Of a DNA stretch of 6,359 bases, positions 1 to 5,701 are shown piece by piece. How positions within the stretch are numbered: position 1 is the stretch's first letter; every line of letters begins with the position of its first letter. Source of the stretch: Pseudomonadota bacterium (GTDB lineage: Bacteria; Pseudomonadota; Gammaproteobacteria; Steroidobacterales; Steroidobacteraceae); the NCBI GenBank assembly GCA_023423065.1, contig JAFAGC010000037.1, positions 1 to 6,359 on the forward strand. Reading direction: 5' to 3'. The position numbers were made by a program, and so were the translations under genes. A model generated the notes under the pieces. That model searched no databases and was not told where the DNA came from. It saw only the letters and a list, made by a program, of their open reading frames with translations.

Positions 1-136
1 CCATGAACGAGCCGCCGTTCGTCTCCGCCATCACCTTCGTCAACGCCGCCGTCAACGTGGTCTTGCCATGGTCGACGTGACCGATCGTGCCGACGTTCAC
101 GTGCGGCTTGGTGCGTTCAAACTTTTCCTTCGACAT
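1..136 (-). CDS. tuf: Elongation factor Tu, N-terminal part (cut by window edge)
   Basis: EF-Tu delivers aminoacyl-tRNA to the ribosomal A site as a GTP complex in the cytoplasm. Only the first 45 codons are in the window. They begin MSKEKFERTKPHVNVGTIG and contain the P-loop GHVDHGKT at residues 19-26, which identifies the GTPase G1 motif and separates EF-Tu from other translational GTPases. The start is the ATG at 136-134, preceded by AGGAG (145-149) eight bases upstream. It follows fusA after 49 nt on the same strand, which is the standard last position of a str operon. The residues after the first helix (about 36-45, MAETNGGSFM) lie in a variable part of the family. Many proteobacteria carry a second tuf copy, which cannot be checked here. 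Confidence 0.97.
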   Translation of the reverse strand, partial: MSKEKFERTKPHVNVGTIGHVDHGKTTLTAALTKVMAETNGGSFM

Positions 137-167
137 GACAAGGGCTCCTGAATTTATGACTCTCTAA

Positions 168-189
168 CTAGCGTGGCGCTGGCCACTAG
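168..189 (-). other. Small hairpin spanning the fusA stop codon
   Basis: GTGGC (173-177) and GCCAC (182-186) form a 5-bp stem with a four-base loop. CTA (168-170) and TAG (187-189) extend it across a two-base bulge. The TAG stop of fusA lies within the distal arm. No T-run follows on the minus strand, so this is not an intrinsic terminator, which fits read-through into tuf. It may be an mRNA structure or processing site, or chance in GC-rich DNA. Confidence 0.3.
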
Positions 190-2276
190 CGGTTGATGAT
201 TCCATCAGCAATGTGTGATGGGACTTCCATGTACCTGGAGAATTCCATCGTGAAGGTCGCGCGGCCCTGGCTCATCGAGCGCACGTTGGTCGCGTAACCG
301 AACATTTCCGAAAGCGGCACTTCCGCCGTGACCGTCTTGCCGGCCGGCGTGTCTTCCATGCCCTGGATCTGGCCACGGCGGCGATTCAGATCGCCGATCA
401 CGTCGCCCATGTATTCCTCGGGAGTCACGACCTCGACCTTCATGATCGGCTCGAGGATCACCGGCTTCGCCTTACGGAAGCCGTCCTTGAAGCCGAAGAT
501 CGCGGCCATGCGGAACGAAATCTCGTCCGAGTCGACGTCGTGGTACGAACCGTCGAACAGCGTGACCTTGGTGTCGACGACGGGATAACCGGCCATGACA
601 CCCGTGTCCGCGGCTTCCTTGATGCCTTTTTCCACGGCCGGAATGAATTCCTTCGGGACCGAGCCACCGACGATGCCGTTGATGAACTCGTTGCCCTTGC
701 CCGGCTCGTTCGGCTCGATCTTGAGCCACACGTGTCCGTACTGGCCGCGGCCGCCGGACTGCTTGACGTGTTTGCCTTCGCTTTCGACCGTGCCGCGGAT
801 GGTTTCGCGATACGCGACCTGCGGCTTGCCGACGTTGGCCTCGACCTTGAACTCGCGCCGCATGCGGTCGACGATGATTTCGAGGTGCAGCTCGCCCATG
901 CCGGAGATGATCGTCTGCGCGGATTCTTCGTCCGTATGCACGCGGAACGACGGGTCTTCCTTCGCGAGGCGCTGCAGCGCGAGGCTCATCTTTTCCTGGT
1001 CGGCCTGCGTCTTCGGCTCGACGGCGACCGAGATCACCGGAACCGGAATGTTCATCTTCTCGAGCGTGATGACCTTCTCGAGATCGCTCAACGTGTCGCC
1101 CGTGTAGACGTCCTTGAGACCGACCGCGGCCGCGATGTCGCCCGCGCGCACTTCCTTGATCTCGCTGCGCTCGTTGGCGTGCATCTGTAACAAACGTCCG
1201 ATGCGTTCCTTCTTCGACTTGGAAGGCACGAACACCGTGTCGCCGGAATTCAGCGTGCCCGAGTAGACGCGGAAGAAGGTCAGGTTGCCGACGAACGGAT
1301 CGTTGAGGATCTTGAACGCCAGCGCGGAGAACGGTGCATCGTCGGACGCCTTGCGCGTGATGGTTTCGCCGCGCTCCGAAAGACCATGGGTCGGCGGCAT
1401 CTCGACCGGCGACGGCATGAATTCGATGACGGCGTCGAGCAGCGCCTGCACGCCCTTGTTCTTGAACGCCGTGCCGCACATGCACAGCACGATCTCGTTC
1501 TTGATCGAACGCGCCTTGAGGCCGCGCTTGATGTCGTCGTCGGTGAGCGATGCGGCGTCGTTGAGGTACTTGTCGGTGAGCGCGTCGTCGCCCTCCGCAG
1601 CCGCCTCGATCATCTTCGCGCGGTATTCCTCGGAAAGGCTCTTCAACTCGGCCGGGATCTCGCGGTACTCGAACTTCATCCCCTGGGTTTCCATGTCCCA
1701 GTAGATAGCCTTCATCTTGATGAGGTCGACGACCCCTTCGAACGCGTCCTCGGCGCCGATCGGCAGCTGGATCGGCACGGGATTCGCGCGCAGGCGCGAG
1801 CGGATCATCTCCACCACGCGCAGGAAGTTGGCGCCGGCGCGGTCCATCTTGTTGACGAACGCGATGCGCGGCACGTTGTAGCGGTTCATCTGCCGCCACA
1901 CGGTCTCCGACTGCGGCTGCACGCCGGCGACGGAATCGAACAGCGCGACCGCGCTGTCCAGCACGCGCAAGGAGCGCTCGACCTCGATCGTGAAGTCGAC
2001 GTGCCCGGGCGTATCGATGATGTTGATGCGGTGCTCGGGGAACTGCTTGTCCATCCCCTTCCAGAAACAGGTGGTCGCCGCGGACGTGATCGTGATGCCG
2101 CGTTCCTGTTCCTGTTCCATGTAGTCCATGACGGCCGCGCCGTCATGGACTTCACCGATCTTGTGGGAGACGCCCGTGTAGAAAAGGATGCGCTCGGTCG
2201 TCGTGGTCTTTCCGGCGTCGATGTGCGCGGAAATCCCGATGTTCCGGTAGCGTTCTATGGGCGTACTTCGAGGCAT
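186..2276 (-). CDS. fusA: Elongation factor G (translocation GTPase)
   Basis: EF-G drives tRNA-mRNA translocation and, with ribosome recycling factor, splits ribosomes after termination. The protein has 696 residues, close to the usual 690-705. The GTPase motifs are visible: AHIDAGKT (17-24), RGITI (59-63, switch I), DTPGH (88-92, with His92 as the GTPase-activating residue) and NKMD (142-145). The G5 loop reads CGTAFKNKG around 267-275, with Thr where CGSAFKNKG is common. Domain IV follows (HVKQSGGRGQYGHV), then the C-terminal PEEYMGDVIGDLNRRRGQ of domain V. The start is the ATG at 2276-2274, 24 bases from the rpsG stop. The sequence just upstream (GGTAGATAG) is a poor Shine-Dalgarno match, so translation may depend partly on ribosomes finishing rpsG. 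This looks like the housekeeping copy, given its position in the str operon and the intact motifs. Confidence 0.98.
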   Translation of the reverse strand: MPRSTPIERYRNIGISAHIDAGKTTTTERILFYTGVSHKIGEVHDGAAVMDYMEQEQERGITITSAATTCFWKGMDKQFPEHRINIIDTPGHVDFTIEVERSLRVLDSAVALFDSVAGVQPQSETVWRQMNRYNVPRIAFVNKMDRAGANFLRVVEMIRSRLRANPVPIQLPIGAEDAFEGVVDLIKMKAIYWDMETQGMKFEYREIPAELKSLSEEYRAKMIEAAAEGDDALTDKYLNDAASLTDDDIKRGLKARSIKNEIVLCMCGTAFKNKGVQALLDAVIEFMPSPVEMPPTHGLSERGETITRKASDDAPFSALAFKILNDPFVGNLTFFRVYSGTLNSGDTVFVPSKSKKERIGRLLQMHANERSEIKEVRAGDIAAAVGLKDVYTGDTLSDLEKVITLEKMNIPVPVISVAVEPKTQADQEKMSLALQRLAKEDPSFRVHTDEESAQTIISGMGELHLEIIVDRMRREFKVEANVGKPQVAYRETIRGTVESEGKHVKQSGGRGQYGHVWLKIEPNEPGKGNEFINGIVGGSVPKEFIPAVEKGIKEAADTGVMAGYPVVDTKVTLFDGSYHDVDSDEISFRMAAIFGFKDGFRKAKPVILEPIMKVEVVTPEEYMGDVIGDLNRRRGQIQGMEDTPAGKTVTAEVPLSEMFGYATNVRSMSQGRATFTMEFSRYMEVPSHIADGIINR

Positions 2277-2300
2277 GAACTATCTACCGGGGCAAACTGC

Positions 2301-2780
2301 TTACCAGCGGTAGTGAGCGAACGCCTTGTTGGCCTCGGCCATGCGATGCGTGTCTTCGCGCTTGCGCACGGCGGCGCCGCGGTTCTCGGCCGCATCCATG
2401 AGCTCGTGCGCGAGGCGGAACGCCATCGACTTCTCGCTGCGATCGCGCGCGGCTTCGATGAGCCAGCGCATCGCGAGCGTCTGGCGACGCTGCGCGCGGA
2501 CTTCGACGGGAACCTGGTAGGTGGCGCCACCGACGCGGCGCGACTTCACTTCGACGACCGGCTTCACGTTGTCGAGCGCGGTCGTGAGCATTGCCACGGC
2601 GTCCGGGCCCTGCTTGCCGGTCTTCTCGACGATGCGGTCGATCGCACCGTAGATGATGCGTTCGGCGGCCGACTTCTTGCCGCTCTGCATCACCACGTTC
2701 ATGAACTTGGCGAGCATCTCGTTGTTGAACTTCGGGTCCGGCAGGATGTGGCGGACGGGGGCTGCTGTACGACGTGACAT
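2301..2780 (-). CDS. rpsG: 30S ribosomal protein S7
   Basis: S7 is the primary assembly protein of the 30S head. It binds the 3' major domain of 16S rRNA and contacts E-site tRNA. The 159-residue product carries the family signatures: FMNVVMQSGKKSAAERIIYGA near residues 26-46, the beta-hairpin region VGGATYQVPVEV, and RWLIEAAR before the C-terminal helices. It ends in AHYRW, the short form of S7 (about 156 residues) rather than the longer E. coli K-12 form. The ATG at 2780-2778 lies 11 nt after the rpsL stop, and the likely ribosome-binding site (TAAGGG) overlaps that stop codon. The gap is much shorter than the roughly 100-nt rpsL-rpsG spacer of E. coli, where S7 binds to repress its own operon. 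That control site therefore cannot be present in the same form. Confidence 0.98.
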   Translation of the reverse strand: MSRRTAAPVRHILPDPKFNNEMLAKFMNVVMQSGKKSAAERIIYGAIDRIVEKTGKQGPDAVAMLTTALDNVKPVVEVKSRRVGGATYQVPVEVRAQRRQTLAMRWLIEAARDRSEKSMAFRLAHELMDAAENRGAAVRKREDTHRMAEANKAFAHYRW

Positions 2781-2791
2781 TTGTTAGGCCC

Positions 2792-3166
2792 TTACTTCTT
2801 CGCGCGCTTGGCGCCGTACTTCGAACGGCCCTGCTTGCGGTTGTTGACGCCGGCACAGTCGAGCGTGCCGCGCACCGTGTGATAACGCACGCCGGGAAGA
2901 TCCTTGACGCGGCCGCCGCGAATGAGCACCACCGAGTGCTCCTGGAGGTTGTGGCCTTCGCCGCCGATGTACGAAGAAACTTCGTAACCATTGACGAGGC
3001 GCACGCGCGCGACCTTGCGCATTGCCGAGTTCGGCTTCTTCGGGGTCGTCGCGTACACGCGCGTGCAAACGCCGCGCTTCTGCGGTGACGCGCCGAGCGC
3101 GGGAACCTTCGTCTTCTCTTTGTTGACGCGACGCGGGTTCGCGATCAACTGGCTCGTTGTGGCCAT
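2792..3166 (-). CDS. rpsL: 30S ribosomal protein S12
   Basis: S12 sits at the decoding centre and influences accuracy. The 124-residue product contains the near-invariant blocks KKPNSAMRKVARVRL, GGEGHNLQEHSVVLIRGG and RVKDLPGVRYHTVRGTLD. Lys43 and Lys88, the sites where streptomycin-resistance substitutions usually arise, are both wild type. Asp89, the residue methylthiolated by RimO in many bacteria, is present. The N-terminus (SQLIANPRRVNKEKTKVPALGASPQKRG) is less conserved than the rest: it has Ser where many orthologues have Cys in the ACPQKRG motif and lacks the usual KPRKRK run. The ATG at 3166-3164 is preceded by GGAG (3172-3175) five bases upstream. It is the first gene of the operon, about 117 nt downstream of the predicted transcription start. 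Confidence 0.98.
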   Translation of the reverse strand: MATTSQLIANPRRVNKEKTKVPALGASPQKRGVCTRVYATTPKKPNSAMRKVARVRLVNGYEVSSYIGGEGHNLQEHSVVLIRGGRVKDLPGVRYHTVRGTLDCAGVNNRKQGRSKYGAKRAKK

Positions 3167-3189
3167 GCTTGCTCCAGTTAGATATCCGT

Positions 3190-3244
3190 GCGGACGAAGA
3201 AAACCGGGCCGTTTGATGGGACGGCCCGGTATTTTTGAGTCCGC
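3190..3244 (-). promoter_or_regulatory. Hairpin in the str operon leader, possible attenuator
   Basis: The core is a perfect 10-bp inverted repeat, ACCGGGCCGT (3203-3212) and ACGGCCCGGT (3221-3230), around an 8-base loop. An outer 6-bp repeat, GCGGAC (3190-3195) and GTCCGC (3239-3244), extends the fold across a partly paired A/T interior. Read on the minus strand, the core stem is followed by TTTCTTC, a fair match to an intrinsic terminator tail. It lies between the str promoter and rpsL, so full termination would silence the operon; partial or regulated termination is more plausible. A segment earlier in the leader, AACCGGG (minus strand, 3264-3258), is complementary to CCCGGTT in the 3' arm (minus strand, 3208-3202) and could form a competing antiterminator. 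The leader has no ATG, GTG or TTG, so a translated leader peptide is unlikely. On the plus strand the stem is followed by ATTTTTG, so it might also stop antisense transcription entering the divergent gene. Confidence 0.55.
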
Positions 3245-3289
3245 GATTTCCGCCCTTCCCGGTTGGGGGCTGGGCGATAAAGGCCGGCG

Positions 3290-3318
3290 ATTCTAGGTAT
3301 GTGACTGGGGGGTGTCAA
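3290..3318 (-). promoter_or_regulatory. Sigma70 promoter of the str operon
   Basis: On the minus strand, TTGACA (3318-3313) and TAGAAT (3295-3290) are separated by exactly 17 bases. This is a perfect -35 and a five-of-six -10 at optimal spacing. The bases after the -10 (CGCCGGCC) form a GC-rich discriminator, the feature that makes rRNA and ribosomal-protein promoters sensitive to ppGpp/DksA in E. coli. Transcription should start near 3282-3284, giving a leader of roughly 117 nt before rpsL. The presence of this promoter and a divergent gene beyond it indicates that the operon is not read through from rpoBC. Confidence 0.88.
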
Positions 3319-3404
3319 CGCATGTTGCGCCGCCGCAAATCCGGATCTCCCAGCGCGGCCCCAATGGGGGTGAGACCATGGACCGGATGGCGACAGAAGT
3401 CATC

Positions 3405-3411
3405 AAAGGAG
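3405..3411 (+). promoter_or_regulatory. Ribosome-binding site that fixes the start at 3420
   Basis: AAAGGAG lies eight bases before the ATG at 3420. The in-frame alternatives upstream (GTG 3312, ATG 3378, ATG 3387) have no comparable site and would place a long polar segment before the signal peptide. Confidence 0.75.
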
Positions 3412-3419
3412 TGCCGAAA

Positions 3420-4769
3420 ATGAACAGAAAAAGGCGCGATCCCCTAGGCCTGCCAGGGTGGACCTTGGCCATATGTGCCGCAGTCATGGCCCCCCTCTAC
3501 TGCGACACCCCTGCGCTGGCGCAGGGAGCGGCCCAGACCTTCAAGAAGCAGACCACCGAATTCAAGGAGCTCAAAAGCGCCATATCGAAGGTGCCCGTCG
3601 CGGAGGTCCCGACGAACCGGGCCGCGGGCATCCCCGCGGACGCGGTGCGTACCGAGGTGACGGACGTGGCAGACCGGGTGACTTCACCTGCCGGAACCGT
3701 GGGCGAGCGGGGGGAAGCTCCCGCCGCGCCCGCGCCTTCCATGAAGCCTGGAAGGCTTTACTACGCAGCCGTTACACCGCAGCTCGAATCCCAGATCAAG
3801 ACTCTGGTCGAGCCGACGGTCAGACAGCTCGCCGGCGATCAGCCGATCGCGACGGTTCCGGGAGTCGTACGTGTCCTCTCCCGCGAGGGCGAAGAGGTGC
3901 AATTCAAGCCGTACGTATTCTTCGGCGATCGGCTGAAGTACTCGACCACCGAGAAGAAATTCCTCGGTTCGATTTTCGTGGGCGTCGCGCCGATCGGCGA
4001 AAACCGCGATCCCACGGAGCTTTCCGCACCCGTGATCTTCCAGGTGCTCGAATCGTATGTCTCTCCGCAGGAGCTGAGGGTCACGAACACGAGCCCGCCG
4101 TACCTGAAGCTGCAGGTGTCGCTCGATTCGTTCGATGAAGTCGCCAATGCCGCGAACGTGCGCATCCTGACTACCTACTCCCAGGATGTCATGTCGCTCG
4201 CGATACCCGTGGCTCCGACGATCATCGTGCACACGACGAACGATGTGATCCAGGGATACGGGCTCGGCACGACGCCGGTGGCCGTCACGGTTATCGGCGT
4301 GCCGGATCCCGAGGGACGCAAGGTCACGCTGACCGGGACACCGCGCGCAACCTTCGAACCCGCCGAACTCGTGCTCGACGCATCCGGCACCGCCAGCTCC
4401 ATCCTCCGCTCCGACGGTCTCGGCCCCGTGACCATCAGCGCGAGCCTGATGAACGCCAACGCGATCCCTCGGGTGGTGACGTTCGAACCGCCCACCGAAA
4501 CACTGGGCGCGGGAATCATCGGCGGCATCGGCGGCGCACTCATCCGCCTGCTGCCGCGCGCCGGGAAGATGCGAAGGCGCAATCTGCTGCTCGGCATCCT
4601 CGTGGCGGTCCTGATCGGCTTGCTCGTTTTCGGCCTGTACGCGATCGGCGTGTCGCTGCTGCCGATCGAACCGACGGTCCGCGTAGGCGCCATCGTCGTG
4701 CTGGTGATTTCCGCCGTCGGCGCCTACCTGGGCACCACCGCGCTGCGCGGGCTGCAGCCGGCGAGCTGA
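3420..4769 (+). CDS. Exported protein of unknown function with Ig-like region and C-terminal membrane segments
   Basis: I do not recognise the family. The 449-residue product starts with a Sec signal peptide: basic MNRKRR, a hydrophobic stretch around 14-27, and a likely cleavage site after ALA (residue 34). A short charged helical stretch follows (about 39-55), then a Pro/Ala-rich linker (about 85-108). Residues from about 110 to 265 are predicted beta-rich. Residues from about 268 to 358 resemble a bacterial Ig-like fold (alternating strands, VTLTGTPRATFEPAELVLD, ASGTASSILRSDGLGPVTISA). A Gly-rich hydrophobic segment (361-378), a basic KMRRR cluster and two strong membrane helices (about 388-414 and 420-442) end the protein. 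This suggests a periplasmic domain held to the inner membrane by its C-terminus. It is divergent from the str operon and stands alone. I found no convincing promoter for it in 3231-3404, and the space is shared with the str promoter. Function is not inferred. Confidence 0.88.
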   Translation: MNRKRRDPLGLPGWTLAICAAVMAPLYCDTPALAQGAAQTFKKQTTEFKELKSAISKVPVAEVPTNRAAGIPADAVRTEVTDVADRVTSPAGTVGERGEAPAAPAPSMKPGRLYYAAVTPQLESQIKTLVEPTVRQLAGDQPIATVPGVVRVLSREGEEVQFKPYVFFGDRLKYSTTEKKFLGSIFVGVAPIGENRDPTELSAPVIFQVLESYVSPQELRVTNTSPPYLKLQVSLDSFDEVANAANVRILTTYSQDVMSLAIPVAPTIIVHTTNDVIQGYGLGTTPVAVTVIGVPDPEGRKVTLTGTPRATFEPAELVLDASGTASSILRSDGLGPVTISASLMNANAIPRVVTFEPPTETLGAGIIGGIGGALIRLLPRAGKMRRRNLLLGILVAVLIGLLVFGLYAIGVSLLPIEPTVRVGAIVVLVISAVGAYLGTTALRGLQPAS

Positions 4770-4781
4770 CCTCCGAACGTG

Positions 4782-4809
4782 CGAGAGCCGGCATCGTCCC
4801 CGGCTCTCG
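4782..4809. terminator. Hairpin between convergent genes, possible bidirectional terminator
   Basis: CGAGAGCCGG (4782-4791) and CCGGCTCTCG (4800-4809) form a perfect 10-bp stem with an 8-base loop. It starts 12 nt after the stop at 4769 and ends 6 nt before the stop of the convergent methyltransferase gene. No T-run follows on either strand, so it is not a classical intrinsic terminator. It may act as a pause or 3'-end protecting structure, perhaps with Rho. Confidence 0.55.
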
Positions 4810-4815
4810 TCCGGC

Positions 4816-5589
4816 TCAGGCCCGTGCCTTGACCTTCACTCTCGCGGAAACGTCGTTCGATCGACGCACCCACGGAATGATCATCGGCACGCGCTCGCGG
4901 TATCTGCGGTAGTCGTCCCCGAGCGTCGCGATCAGGTCGCGCTCCTCGAACCGGATCGCCAGCAGGATGTACCCGGTCGTCGCGATCGCGAACACGAGAT
5001 GCGTGACGGTCATCGTCGGCGTCGCCCAGAACGCGAACAGCCAGCCGAGATACAGCGGATGGCGCACCATCTTGTAGAGACCCGGCGTGCCGAACTTCAG
5101 GTGCGTATACGGTTTGCCGACGAGCTGCAGCCACACCTGGCGCAGTCCGAACAGGTCGAAATGGTTGATCAGGAATGTCGCCACGAGCACCAGCAGCCAG
5201 CCCGTGAAGAACGCGCCGTAGAGCAGCGCCTGCCCCAGAGTGCTCTCGACCGACCAGACGACGCCGCCCAGAGGCTGCCACCCGTAGAACAAGGCGATCA
5301 GCGCGAGGCTCGAAAACAGCACGTAGGTGCTGCGCTCCGCGGCTTCGGGAATGAAACGCGTGAGCCAGCGCTTGAAGAACGGCCGCGCCATGACGCTGTG
5401 CTGCACGGCGAACGCGCCCAGCAACCCGAGGTTGATCGCGAGCGCGGGCGCGAAGTCCACCTGCGGCGCGCCGTCGATGGTGCGCGGCACGACGAAATTG
5501 CCGACGAAACACAGCGCGTAGAGGAAGGTGGCGAAGAAGACCGCGTAACAGCCGATGCCGTACGCGAAGACGAGAATACGTTTGAACAT
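4816..5589 (-). CDS. mddA: MddA-like membrane methyltransferase (probable methanethiol S-methyltransferase)
   Basis: The product probably transfers a methyl group from S-adenosylmethionine to methanethiol, giving dimethyl sulfide, at the inner membrane. It has 257 residues and about six hydrophobic segments (roughly 6-28, 49-67, 88-107, 120-141, 183-193, 197-214). It belongs to the NnrU/isoprenylcysteine carboxyl methyltransferase superfamily, seen in RHP (176-178) followed by LYLGW and in EERDL (215-219) near the C-terminus, the usual cofactor-binding region. The assignment to MddA rests on recalled similarity in GNFVVPRTID, FAVQHSVMARP, ERSTYVL, NHFDLFGLRQV and FWATPTMTV, not on a search. 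Another small thiol or an isoprenyl-like substrate is possible. The start at 5589 has GGGAG six bases upstream; an in-frame ATG at 5622 adds 11 polar residues and is less likely. It lies downstream of the LuxR-hydrolase gene on the same strand. Confidence 0.8.
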   Translation of the reverse strand: MFKRILVFAYGIGCYAVFFATFLYALCFVGNFVVPRTIDGAPQVDFAPALAINLGLLGAFAVQHSVMARPFFKRWLTRFIPEAAERSTYVLFSSLALIALFYGWQPLGGVVWSVESTLGQALLYGAFFTGWLLVLVATFLINHFDLFGLRQVWLQLVGKPYTHLKFGTPGLYKMVRHPLYLGWLFAFWATPTMTVTHLVFAIATTGYILLAIRFEERDLIATLGDDYRRYRERVPMIIPWVRRSNDVSARVKVKARA

Positions 5590-5595
5590 GAATGG

Positions 5596-5600
5596 CTCCC
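5596..5600 (-). promoter_or_regulatory. Ribosome-binding site that fixes the methyltransferase start
   Basis: On the minus strand, GGGAG lies six bases before the ATG at 5589-5587. This favours the MFKRILVFAYG start over the in-frame ATG at 5622. Confidence 0.7.
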
Positions 5601-5648
5601 GGTTTATCGACAGGGGGCGCATTCTGTTGATGGGCCTGGTCGATCGCC

Positions 5649-5664
5649 TGAGGCAATCGCCTCA
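5649..5664. repeat. Palindrome upstream of the methyltransferase gene
   Basis: TGAGGC and GCCTCA form a perfect 6-bp inverted repeat around AATC. Part of it (ATCGCCT) also occurs as a direct repeat just before it, near 5643. It lies 60 nt upstream of the methyltransferase start, and could be an operator half-site pair or an mRNA hairpin. I found no convincing -35/-10 pair in the same gap. Confidence 0.4.
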
Positions 5665-5681
5665 ATTTCGATCCGCGGGAC

Positions 5682-5699
5682 CCGGGACAAAAGTCCCGG
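5682..5699. repeat. Palindrome just after the LuxR-hydrolase gene
   Basis: CCGGGAC and GTCCCGG form a perfect 7-bp inverted repeat around AAAA. It lies 3 nt beyond the regulator's stop codon. On the minus strand it is followed by GTCCCGC, not a T-run, so it does not read as an intrinsic terminator. It may be a 3'-end stem or a protein-binding site. Confidence 0.45.
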
Positions 5700-5701
5700 A
5701 G

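Noticed and set aside
472..1899. Long open frame (475 codons) on the minus strand inside fusA in another frame
   Set aside because: It is a shifted-frame shadow of EF-G with an Arg/Gly/Ala-rich low-complexity product and no domain.
1386..2777. Long open frame (463 codons) on the plus strand opposite fusA and rpsG
   Set aside because: It is antisense to two intact essential genes and spans their junction. Its product is rich in Arg, His, Asp, Val and Leu, as expected from reading GC-rich codons backwards, and shows no recognisable domain.
3203..3236. Plain plus-strand terminator (stem followed by ATTTTTG)
   Set aside because: No plus-strand gene ends to its left; the region to the left is the minus-strand str operon. 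It is more likely used in the str leader, although blocking antisense transcription remains possible.
3312..3419. Upstream start codons for the exported protein (GTG 3312, ATG 3378, ATG 3387)
   Set aside because: They lack a ribosome-binding site, the GTG lies on the str -35 box, and they would bury the signal peptide behind a polar extension. The ATG at 3420 has AAAGGAG at ideal spacing.
5590..5622. Longer methyltransferase start at 5622
   Set aside because: The extra 11 residues are polar and precede the first membrane segment, while the downstream ATG at 5589 has a good GGGAG site.
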